A DNA stretch of 9,281 nt from Bacteroidota bacterium (GTDB lineage Bacteria; Bacteroidota; Bacteroidia; NS11-12g; UBA955): positions 1 to 9,281 of the forward strand of contig RGEC01000080.1 in assembly GCA_009918425.1 (NCBI GenBank), read 5' to 3'. Shown here one piece after another: positions 1 through 6,281 of this stretch. How positions within the stretch are numbered: the first letter of the stretch is position 1; the number at the start of each line of letters is the position of its first letter. The position numbers were made by a program, and so were the translations under genes. The notes under the pieces are model-generated. The model had not been told where the DNA came from, did not search any database, and saw only the letters and a program-made list of their open reading frames with translations.

Positions 1-882
1 GGCATCTTCGCCAACGGCCGTAGCAATGGTATTCAGCCCTACAGGACCTCCCTTAAATTTATCGATGATGGTGGCCAGAATGCGGTTGTCCATTTCATCC
101 AGGCCATGAGCATCCACGTTTAGCGCGTTCAGCGCTACCCTGGCAATTTCCAGCGTGATGGTTCCGTTGCCTTTAATCTGGGCAAAATCGCGTGTACGGC
201 GCAGCAACGCATTGGCAATTCGGGGGGTTCCACGGCTGCGGCGGGCAATTTCGTAAGAGGCTTCATCTTCAATGGGCATGTTCAAAATCGCCGAACTGCG
301 CTTGATAATACCACTCAATACCTCGGCATTGTAATATTCCAGCCGGAAATTGATGCCAAAGCGGGCGCGAAGTGGCGCGGTGAGCAGTCCACTGCGTGTG
401 GTGGCTCCTACCAGGGTAAACGGACTTAAACTAATCTGAACGCTGCGGGCATTGGGCCCCGTATCAATCATAATATCGATGCGGTAGTCCTCCATGGCGC
501 TATACAGATATTCTTCCACCACCGGGCTTAATCGGTGTATTTCGTCAATGAACAATACATCGCCTTCCTCAAGGCCGGTAAGCAGGCCGGCGAGGTCACC
601 CGGTTTTTCCAGTACGGGGCCGCTGGTGATTTTCATGTTGCTGCCCAGTTCGTTGGCTACAATATGGCTAAGGGTGGTTTTTCCCAAACCGGGAGGGCCA
701 TGCAGCAATACATGGTCCAGCGCATCGCCGCGCATGCGGGCTGCCTGCACAAACACCTGAAGGTTTTCCAGAATCTGGGGCTGACCGGCAAAATCCTCGA
801 ACGACTGAGGGCGCAAAACTTTTTCAATTTCGCGTTCCGCTTTGTTAAGCTGTTCTTTTGCCGGATCGAGATTGGGATTCAT
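1..882 (-). CDS. ruvB: RuvB, Holliday junction branch-migration helicase (3' end cut by window)
   Basis: This is the AAA+ motor that forms hexameric rings on DNA and, with RuvA, drives Holliday junction branch migration in recombinational repair. The 294 visible residues are about seven-eighths of the usual length of roughly 335-345; the C-terminal part of the winged-helix DNA-binding domain lies beyond the left edge. Seen directly: a Walker A motif GPPGLGKT at residues 62-69, a Walker B motif ending in DEIH at 113-116, the GATTR sensor segment, and an arginine in PLRARFG at residue 174, the arginine-finger position of E. coli RuvB. The last visible residues, KFKGGPVGLNTIA, are typical of the start of the C-terminal domain. 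The ATG at 882 gives the normal RuvB N-terminus (LRPQSFEDFAGQ). No Shine-Dalgarno sequence is visible, which is common in Bacteroidota. It lies 25 bp after dapA and probably shares its transcript. The identification is essentially certain. Confidence 0.97.
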   Translation of the reverse strand, partial: MNPNLDPAKEQLNKAEREIEKVLRPQSFEDFAGQPQILENLQVFVQAARMRGDALDHVLLHGPPGLGKTTLSHIVANELGSNMKITSGPVLEKPGDLAGLLTGLEEGDVLFIDEIHRLSPVVEEYLYSAMEDYRIDIMIDTGPNARSVQISLSPFTLVGATTRSGLLTAPLRARFGINFRLEYYNAEVLSGIIKRSSAILNMPIEDEASYEIARRSRGTPRIANALLRRTRDFAQIKGNGTITLEIARVALNALNVDAHGLDEMDNRILATIIDKFKGGPVGLNTIATAVGEDA

Positions 883-907
883 CGGTTTACTGCAATATAC
901 GAAAAAA

Positions 908-1777
908 TCAGCGTATTACCAAGTTTCGGAGGCGTTTTTCAACGGCTTCGCTTACAGGCCATAGGGGCTGACGAACCACGTTTTCGCAAAGTCCCATTTC
1001 ATTCAGCATCACTTTGATGCCCCCCGGACTACCATCTGCAAAAATGGCCAGGGCGCCTTCCAGAATGGTGTTATGAAGTTTTCTGGCTTCATCCCAGTTT
1101 TTATTGAGTGCGGCTTTTACCATCCCGCTAAATTGCTTCGGGTATGCATGGTTAATAACCGAAATAACCCCCGATGCGCCGCAAGCCAGCATGGGGAAGG
1201 TGAGGGCGTCATCACCGCTGATGACGAGGAAATTATCAGGTTTGCGCGTCATCAGTTGCATTACCTGTTCCATGTTGCCGCTGGCCTCTTTGGTAGCGAC
1301 CATGTTTGGCAGTTCGGCAATGCGGCATTGGGTTTCCCAGGTCATGTTGCTGCCGGTGCGGCCTGGTACATTGTAAATAATCACCGGTAAGGGTGCTACA
1401 GCCGAAATGGCTTTGTAATGGTGATATATGCCTTCCTGATTGGGTTTGTTGTAGTAGGGCGAAACGCTTAAAATGGCGCTGAATCCTTGCAGATCTGTAT
1501 GCTGCATTTTGTCGCAGACGGCAGCAGTGTTATTGCCGCCAATGCCCAGTACCAGGGGTAAGCGGCCGTTGTTTGCCTCTCGGATAGTGTCAATCACAAG
1601 CTGTTTTTCAGCCTCCGACAAGGTGGCGCTTTCGCCGGTGGTGCCCAGCACCACAAAATAATCGGTGCCATTCGCAATCTGATGTTCTACAATGGCTGCG
1701 AGGGCTGCAGTATCTACGCTGAAATCCTTTTTAAATGGGGTAATCAGCGCTGTTCCGGTTCCGGTAATTTCTTTCAT
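908..1777 (-). CDS. dapA: DapA, 4-hydroxy-tetrahydrodipicolinate synthase
   Basis: This cytosolic TIM-barrel aldolase condenses pyruvate with aspartate semialdehyde, the first committed step to diaminopimelate and lysine. At 289 residues it has the normal family length. The visible active site is complete. GTTGES lies at 45-50, with the threonine that relays protons. SPYYNKP, at about 106-112, supplies the tyrosine that reaches across the dimer. YNVPGRT at 135-141 contains the catalytic tyrosine (135) and the substrate-binding arginine (140). The Schiff-base lysine is K163 in VATKEASG. These match E. coli T44/T45, Y107, Y133, R138 and K161 with an offset of two. N-acetylneuraminate lyase and related aldolases share the fold, but GTTGES together with the arginine of YNVPGRT favours DapA. 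It starts 10 bp after the upstream DUF6913-like gene and precedes ruvB by 25 bp. The ATG at 1777 gives the expected N-terminus (GTGTALITPF). Confidence 0.96.
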   Translation of the reverse strand: MKEITGTGTALITPFKKDFSVDTAALAAIVEHQIANGTDYFVVLGTTGESATLSEAEKQLVIDTIREANNGRLPLVLGIGGNNTAAVCDKMQHTDLQGFSAILSVSPYYNKPNQEGIYHHYKAISAVAPLPVIIYNVPGRTGSNMTWETQCRIAELPNMVATKEASGNMEQVMQLMTRKPDNFLVISGDDALTFPMLACGASGVISVINHAYPKQFSGMVKAALNKNWDEARKLHNTILEGALAIFADGSPGGIKVMLNEMGLCENVVRQPLWPVSEAVEKRLRNLVIR

Positions 1778-1787
1778 AACTATGGGT

Positions 1788-2327
1788 TTAACCGATTTTG
1801 TGCAGGTAATGTTTCAAATCGGTAATAAATGCTTCAATATTTTCAGATGCAGGATTGCCCAGCAAAATATCATAAAAGGGAAGGGATTTTTCGCGGTGAA
1901 ACCCGATGCGGCAGGTGGCGTTGGTGAGTCCGGCGATGCTTTTCAGCGCAAGCCTGCCATCGAGATTTAGGTTGATAAAATAATCAAAACGTTTGGCCAA
2001 TAGTTTTTTTACCTGGGGTGTTTTGGGCAAGCCAAAGGTGTTGAAATCGTTTTTCATCAGGTGAATATGGGTGTCCATTTCAAATAGGCGCCCTTTTTCC
2101 CGTTTGTTGGCATGGTGGTACACAACCGTCTCTATGTGTTTGCCTTCTTTTTTCAGAAAATCAAGAAAATCATTGATGTATCGGCCATCTGTTTCCCACT
2201 GGGCGTCGTCCCAGCAAACCATGATATTGGAGGCTTTTTCAAACGAACTGATCAGCCGGATGCGTTCCTTTTCTTTGCTGCGCTTGCTCAGCAACCGAAC
2301 TCCAATGGTAGTTTTAACACCCGACAT
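1788..2327 (-). CDS. DUF6913-like conserved Bacteroidota protein of unknown function
   Basis: This is a 179-residue soluble protein with no signal peptide or membrane segment. From memory it resembles the DUF6913 family, small proteins of Bacteroidota with no known function. The shared pattern is a basic N-terminus (RLLSKRSKEKERIR), a beta-strand giving IMVCWDD, an alternating alpha/beta body, then FDYFINLN, a segment CRIGFH, and a C-terminal FYDILLG...NIEAFITDLKHYLHKI. The order of strands and helices suggests a Rossmann-like fold. CRIGFH recalls the A..RIGF segment of heptosyltransferase-type (GT9) proteins, but no catalytic residues of that family are evident, so I infer no activity. It sits between ligA (55 bp) and dapA (10 bp) and is probably co-transcribed with dapA and ruvB. 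A candidate promoter lies directly in front. The gene is certain; the family assignment is less so. Confidence 0.75.
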   Translation of the reverse strand: MSGVKTTIGVRLLSKRSKEKERIRLISSFEKASNIMVCWDDAQWETDGRYINDFLDFLKKEGKHIETVVYHHANKREKGRLFEMDTHIHLMKNDFNTFGLPKTPQVKKLLAKRFDYFINLNLDGRLALKSIAGLTNATCRIGFHREKSLPFYDILLGNPASENIEAFITDLKHYLHKIG

Positions 2328-2336
2328 AAGTTAACG

Positions 2337-2365
2337 CAAATCTAACAAAAAGGAAAACCAAACAA
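2337..2365 (-). promoter_or_regulatory. Candidate Bacteroidota promoter for the DUF6913-dapA-ruvB genes
   Basis: On the minus strand, TAGATTTG (2344 to 2337) matches the Bacteroidota -7 consensus TAnnTTTG exactly. A TTG (2365 to 2363) lies 18 bp upstream, one short of the usual 19. The box ends only 9 bases before the ATG at 2327, so the leader would be very short or absent. It falls in the 55-bp ligA-DUF6913 gap, where an internal promoter would make sense. Chance occurrence in this AT-rich gap cannot be excluded. Confidence 0.4.
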
Positions 2366-2382
2366 TAGACGCTTTATCCCCA

Positions 2383-4446
2383 TTAAAACAGGGTGGTCTG
2401 GGCCGGTTTTTCGGGTTCGGCGGGTGTGGAAGCTGATGTTGTTTCACCAATCATGCTCATCAGGTCATCTTCAGAGATGATTTTTACCCCGAGCTGCGTG
2501 GCTTTTTCCAATTTGGCAGGTCCCATACCTTCGCCTGCCAGCAGGTAATCGGTTTTGCTGCTCACACTGCCGCTGCATTTGCCACCCTGAGCCTCAATGA
2601 TTTCCTTCGCCTCGTCGCGGCTCATGCGGCTGAATACGCCACTGATAACAAAGGTGAGTCCGGCCAGTGTTGAGCCTTTCTGCGTCTGCGTTTTAGCTGC
2701 TGATTCCATCTGCAGTCCGGCGGCTTTCAGTTTTTCTACCAGATTTTGATGCTCAGGTTCAGAAAAGTAACTGGTCAGACTTTCAGCAATAACATCGCCA
2801 ATTTCATCTATTCCCAGCAGGGTTTCTTTATCGGCATGCATTAGGGTGTCTATGTTTCCCAGTGCCTGTGCGAGTTTTTTGGCTACGGTTTCACCCACAT
2901 AGCGAATACCCATGCCGAATAAAACCCTTTCAAACGGCACGTTCTTACTCTGCTGAATACCATCAATGATGTTCTGGGCCGATTTTTCGCCCATGCGCTC
3001 CAGTTTCAGTAAATCTTCTGTTTTTAAGGCGTACAAATCGGAAATGTCTTTTACCAGCCCTTGTTTGTATAGGGTTTTGGCCATTTCACTGCCAATGCTG
3101 TCTATATTCAGTGCCTTACGGGCCACAAAGTGCTCAATTTTACCAATAACCTGCGGCGCACATCCATCTTCGTTGGGGCAATAATGTTGAGCTTCATTTT
3201 CTTTTCTGACAAGGGCAGTACCGCATTCCGGGCAATGGGCGATATATTTCGTGGGAAGGCTGTTTTCCGGCCGTTGTGAAAAATCCACACCGGTAATTTT
3301 GGGGATGATTTCTCCGCCTTTTTCTACAAAGACCAAGTCGCCCACCCGTACATCCAGCCGTTCAATTTCATTGGCATTGTGCAAACTGGCTCTTTTTACG
3401 GTAGTGCCGAGCAGAAAAACAGGTTCCAGTTCGGCTACCGGGGTAATGGCACCTGTGCGGCCCACCTGGTAGGTGATATCCAACAGACGGGTAGTTGCGC
3501 TTTCGGTTTGAAACTTATAGGCAATGGCCCAGCGGGGAACCTTAGCGGTGTAGCCCAGCTCTTCCTGCAGGGCAAGCGAATTTACCTTGATAACGACGCC
3601 GTCGGTGTCAAAACCTAAGTCATGACGTTTTTTATCCCATTTTTCAAGAAAACGAATCACTTCGTCTATTCCTTTGCAAACTTCAGTGGTGTCTGCCGTT
3701 TTCAGTCCCCAGGACCGGGCTGCATCAATGCAATCAGCGTGGGTTTTATAGGGCAGATTGTCGCCGAGCAAATGGTATAACGTAATATCCAAGGGTCGTT
3801 TGGCAACTTCAGAAGAATCTTTCAGCTTTAAGCTTCCACTGGCCACATTGCGTGGATTGGCATAGGCTGGTTCTCCTGCTGCTATTCTCTCGTTGTTGAG
3901 CTTTTCAAAACCCTTGCGGTGCATAAAGATTTCGCCGCGGATTTCGAATTCCGGAGGATAATTTCCGTGCAGTTCAGTTGACAGGCTGCGAATGGTGCGT
4001 ACATTGGCAGTTACATCGTCGCCCTGCACACCATCGCCCCGTGTAACGGCCTGTGCAAGCTTCCCATTTTCGTAAAAAAGAGAAATGGCAAGCCCATCAA
4101 TTTTTAGTTCGCAGACGTATTCAATTTCGTTGCCTATGGCTTTGCGGATGCGGTTGTCGAATTCGCGCAGCTCAGTTTCGTTGTAGGTGTTGCCCAGTGA
4201 AAGCATGCGTCTGCGGTGCTTTACGGTCTCAAATTCATTGACAATACCACCGCCTACAATTCGGGTAGGACTGTCTGCATGGGCCAGCTCCGGAAATTGC
4301 GATTCCAGATACTCCAGCTGTTTGAGAAGGCGGTCGAATTCCAGATCGGAAATGGTGGGTTCCGAAAGCACATAATAGCGGTAGTTGTGTTCTTTTAGGG
4401 TGGCGGTAAGTTCGTCAATCTGCAGTTTTGCCTGTGCTTTGTCCAT
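2383..4446 (-). CDS. ligA: LigA, NAD-dependent DNA ligase
   Basis: LigA seals nicks in replication and repair using NAD+ as adenylate donor. At 687 residues it has the full family architecture. The N-terminal Ia domain carries the paired tyrosines at 24-25 that contact the nicotinamide mononucleotide part of NAD+. The adenylation motif KIDG spans 115-118, with K115 the nucleophile. An OB-fold follows at about 320-400. A four-cysteine zinc finger uses C405, C408, C423 and C429. Helix-hairpin-helix repeats occupy about 479-561 and a BRCT domain about 588-668. Residues 671-687 form a low-complexity tail (SASTPAEPEK...) ending in QTTLF, which resembles a sliding-clamp-binding pentapeptide. The ATG at 4446 gives the correct N-terminus and is preceded by a -7-like box. 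It is the first gene of a probable leftward unit with DUF6913, dapA and ruvB, and is divergent from slyD. Confidence 0.98.
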   Translation of the reverse strand: MDKAQAKLQIDELTATLKEHNYRYYVLSEPTISDLEFDRLLKQLEYLESQFPELAHADSPTRIVGGGIVNEFETVKHRRRMLSLGNTYNETELREFDNRIRKAIGNEIEYVCELKIDGLAISLFYENGKLAQAVTRGDGVQGDDVTANVRTIRSLSTELHGNYPPEFEIRGEIFMHRKGFEKLNNERIAAGEPAYANPRNVASGSLKLKDSSEVAKRPLDITLYHLLGDNLPYKTHADCIDAARSWGLKTADTTEVCKGIDEVIRFLEKWDKKRHDLGFDTDGVVIKVNSLALQEELGYTAKVPRWAIAYKFQTESATTRLLDITYQVGRTGAITPVAELEPVFLLGTTVKRASLHNANEIERLDVRVGDLVFVEKGGEIIPKITGVDFSQRPENSLPTKYIAHCPECGTALVRKENEAQHYCPNEDGCAPQVIGKIEHFVARKALNIDSIGSEMAKTLYKQGLVKDISDLYALKTEDLLKLERMGEKSAQNIIDGIQQSKNVPFERVLFGMGIRYVGETVAKKLAQALGNIDTLMHADKETLLGIDEIGDVIAESLTSYFSEPEHQNLVEKLKAAGLQMESAAKTQTQKGSTLAGLTFVISGVFSRMSRDEAKEIIEAQGGKCSGSVSSKTDYLLAGEGMGPAKLEKATQLGVKIISEDDLMSMIGETTSASTPAEPEKPAQTTLF

Positions 4447-4453
4447 CGCGTCT

Positions 4454-4461
4454 CAAAAATA
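4454..4461 (-). promoter_or_regulatory. Candidate -7 box of the ligA promoter
   Basis: On the minus strand TATTTTTG (4461 to 4454) fits the Bacteroidota TAnnTTTG box exactly and ends 7 bases before the ligA ATG. No TTG lies at the normal 19-bp distance, so the -33 element is poor. It is in the 82-bp divergent region between ligA and slyD (4447-4528), where both genes need promoters. No convincing matching box was found for slyD. Confidence 0.35.
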
Positions 4462-4513
4462 CGCACGAAAAGCCCGATTTTGTGACCTTTTTAGCGGTAA
4501 TGTGGATTATTTT

Positions 4514-4520
4514 AAGGAAG
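4514..4520 (+). promoter_or_regulatory. Ribosome binding site of slyD
   Basis: AAGGAAG ends 8 bases before the ATG at 4529, good Shine-Dalgarno-like spacing. It supports 4529 as the start. The open frame reaches back to 4385, but that would run into ligA and add 48 residues unlike any SlyD N-terminus. Confidence 0.55.
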
Positions 4521-4528
4521 TTTGTGGG

Positions 4529-5026
4529 ATGAAAATCTCCCCCGATACCGTGGTGAGTGTTACCTACACCCTCACCCTAGACAATGGTGCTATCGCTGAT
4601 GAGGCCGATGCGCAGCAGCCCTTTATGTTTATTCATGGCATTGGCCAGACCCTTCCCGCATTTGATGATGCCCTGAATGGCCTTGCGGCCGGTGATGCTT
4701 TTCAGTTTTCTCTTACAGCCGATCAGGCTTATGGAAACCCCAATGCAGACTGGCTGATAAGCATTCCGCGTTCTGTTTTTTCAGGTCCGGATGTACCGGC
4801 CGATATATTGCATCTGGGTGCTATTCTGCCTATGCAGGATCAGAATGGCAATCCCATGGACGGTAAGGTGGTAGAGATTACCGATGAGAATGTTAAGATG
4901 GATTTCAATCATCCGCTGGCCGGTGAGGCATTGCATTTCAAAGGTACCGTCGTGGAAGTTCGTGCTGCCAGTGCTGAAGAGCTTGATCACGGCCATGTGC
5001 ATGGCCCGGGCGGGCATCACCACTGA
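4529..5026 (+). CDS. slyD: SlyD-type FKBP peptidyl-prolyl cis-trans isomerase
   Basis: This is a 165-residue cytoplasmic proline isomerase and chaperone of the SlyD branch of FKBPs. The FKBP domain is split by an insert-in-flap chaperone domain. The first FKBP half covers residues 1-70, with HGIGQTLPAFDDALNGLAAGD at 36-56 and AYG at 67-69. The insert spans about 71-122. The second half contains NHPLAG at 127-132 and FKGTVVEVRAA. The C-terminus EELDHGHVHGPGGHHH aligns with the beginning of the E. coli SlyD tail (EELAHGHVHG). Unlike E. coli, it stops there, with six histidines (154, 156, 158 and 163-165) and no cysteines. Metal binding by a shortened tail is therefore possible, while the nickel-insertion role of E. 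coli SlyD is doubtful. It is transcribed alone, divergent from ligA and convergent with the ATPase gene 40 bp away. The start was chosen from the N-terminal match and an AAGGAAG site. Confidence 0.9.
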   Translation: MKISPDTVVSVTYTLTLDNGAIADEADAQQPFMFIHGIGQTLPAFDDALNGLAAGDAFQFSLTADQAYGNPNADWLISIPRSVFSGPDVPADILHLGAILPMQDQNGNPMDGKVVEITDENVKMDFNHPLAGEALHFKGTVVEVRAASAEELDHGHVHGPGGHHH

Positions 5027-5066
5027 TAAAATCGTTTATAGCGATATGCTTGCCATCCTTCAATTT

Positions 5067-6218
5067 TCACATGGGTTGTGGTTGGTGAATCCGGAAATAC
5101 ACAGTTTTTAGCCAGTAAGCATAGATGGGATCCAGCAGGAATAATCCTCTTCCCATGTCATCAATGATTTCTTTATCCATCAAGGCCTTTCTGATTCGGA
5201 TTGCATTGGCCGAAGTACCCAAACGGTATTGGTCTATTGTCTTTTTTGAAGTTAATTGTTGTTGGTTTTCAATCACTGCTTTTAAGAAGTTAACATGTGT
5301 GGTGGTCAGATCATCGGTTATCATTTGAAATAACAGGCTCAGCTGTTGGCTGATAGATTCGTGTGCCGACAAAATATTTTGGAGATTGCAGATGCCTTTG
5401 GTGCGCAACCAGGTTTGCTGTGCCAGTTGTTGGGTGTAATAGGGGTGGCATTCGCACAGTTCGGCTATCGTGCCTGCCAGTTCAGGGGTTATTTTCTTTT
5501 GTGTATCGGCAAATCTTTTTACGATGAATTTCTTCCAGTCTGGAAGCTTAATTTTTTCGAGAAACATCAGATCGCCAAATTTGTAAAATGGCATGGATGG
5601 TTTGGTAAATACATCCATCATCATGTGCCTTTTGCTGCCATACAGGCAATAGGTTACATGCTTGTGTCGCTGCCATGCAGCGCGGAGTTTTTTTTGAAAA
5701 TCCACCGCATGCTCAAAGTTGCCAATGTTCTGGAATTCATCAATGCAAATGATGATTTTTATATTTTTCCGGGCGGCGATTTTTTCGGCCAGGTTTAAAA
5801 TGTCAGCGGGGTCTTTTCTTATTTCTTCCCAGTCTAGACTTAATGATATTTCCTGGTTTTGATCTCCTGCCAGGTTTATTTTGGGAATGAATTTTCCAAT
5901 AAGTTCCCTGGCGGTTTCAACAAACTCGCTTACTTTGCCGGATGTTGCTGCTATGACTGCTTGCGAAAGCTGCTCATAAAACTCCTCTTGACTGCGGGTA
6001 TTGAACATATCGAAAGAGCAGGTTCTGATTTTGCGTGATTGGATTTTTTCTGTGGCTTTTTGAACCAGAGAAGATTTGCCCCATCGCCTTGGAGATATGA
6101 GGATGGTGTTAATGCCTGACCGGAAATTCTGCATCAGATAATCGAGCTCTTGTGTGCGGTTTGTGAACTCTGTTTCTGTGGCCAGTTTTCCAAATACAAA
6201 GGGTGCTCTTTTATCCAT
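5067..6218 (-). CDS. Solitary STAND/AAA-type ATPase (ATPase_2-like) with C-terminal winged helix
   Basis: This 383-residue soluble protein resembles the ATPase_2 (PF01637) group of P-loop NTPases, which is very abundant in archaea and Bacteroidota and mostly of unknown function. Seen directly: an N-terminal F.NR..EL motif at 18-25; a P-loop SPRRWGKSS at 42-50, with serine where many relatives have glycine; a Walker B strand IIICIDEFQN at 155-164 with D160 and E161; a probable sensor-1 segment YCLYGSKRHMM at 190-200; a helical lid; and a C-terminal region of about 320-371 (SANAIRIRKALMDKEIIDDMGRGLFLLDPIYAYWL) that looks like a winged helix. No nuclease or membrane domain is present. The gene is more AT-rich than its neighbours: 22 of 60 bases are G/C at 5281-5340, against 40 of 60 at 7501-7560. 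That could reflect horizontal gain. It has its own strong-looking promoter in tandem repeats. Function is unknown; regulation, defence or mobile-element roles are all guesses. Confidence 0.88.
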   Translation of the reverse strand: MDKRAPFVFGKLATETEFTNRTQELDYLMQNFRSGINTILISPRRWGKSSLVQKATEKIQSRKIRTCSFDMFNTRSQEEFYEQLSQAVIAATSGKVSEFVETARELIGKFIPKINLAGDQNQEISLSLDWEEIRKDPADILNLAEKIAARKNIKIIICIDEFQNIGNFEHAVDFQKKLRAAWQRHKHVTYCLYGSKRHMMMDVFTKPSMPFYKFGDLMFLEKIKLPDWKKFIVKRFADTQKKITPELAGTIAELCECHPYYTQQLAQQTWLRTKGICNLQNILSAHESISQQLSLLFQMITDDLTTTHVNFLKAVIENQQQLTSKKTIDQYRLGTSANAIRIRKALMDKEIIDDMGRGLFLLDPIYAYWLKTVYFRIHQPQPM

Positions 6219-6222
6219 ACCA

Positions 6223-6252
6223 CAAAGTTACTCATAAAAATATAACTTACAA
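6223..6252 (-). promoter_or_regulatory. Consensus Bacteroidota promoter of the ATPase gene
   Basis: On the minus strand TTG (6252 to 6250), a 19-bp spacer and TAACTTTG (6230 to 6223) match the Bacteroidota consensus TTG-N19-TAnnTTTG at every fixed position and in spacing. The box ends 4 bases before the ATG at 6218, implying a leaderless or nearly leaderless mRNA. The -33 TTG lies inside one tandem repeat unit and the -7 box overlaps the edge of another. Confidence 0.75.
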
Positions 6253-6276
6253 AAAAGTAACTTACAAAAATGTAAC
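6228..6276 (-). repeat. 15-bp tandem palindromic repeats in the ATPase promoter
   Basis: Three adjacent 15-base units occupy 6228-6242, 6243-6257 and 6258-6272, followed by the first four bases (TAAC) of a fourth. The second and third units (plus strand TAACTTACAAAAAAG and TAACTTACAAAAATG) differ at one position; the first is degenerate, with 10 of 15 bases shared with the second. On the minus strand the two better copies each hold an imperfect inverted repeat, TTAC-N6-GTAA. The array fills most of the 63-bp gap between the dnaE2 stop and the ATPase start and overlaps the promoter, so it could be an operator array. Confidence 0.8.
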
Positions 6277-6281
6277 ATGGT

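Noticed and set aside
535..1017. Long plus-strand open frames opposite ruvB, dapA, ligA and dnaE2.
   Set aside because: They are antisense shadows of well-identified genes, have no recognisable domains or start signals, and show no independent coding evidence.
4385..4528. An in-frame N-terminal extension of slyD starting at 4385.
   Set aside because: It overlaps the 5' end of ligA, adds 48 residues absent from SlyD proteins, and a Shine-Dalgarno-like site precedes the ATG at 4529.
5027..5066. A hairpin (ATCG...CGAT) between slyD and the ATPase stop as a bidirectional terminator.
   Set aside because: The stem is only about 4 bp with no proper U-tract; too weak to support a terminator call.
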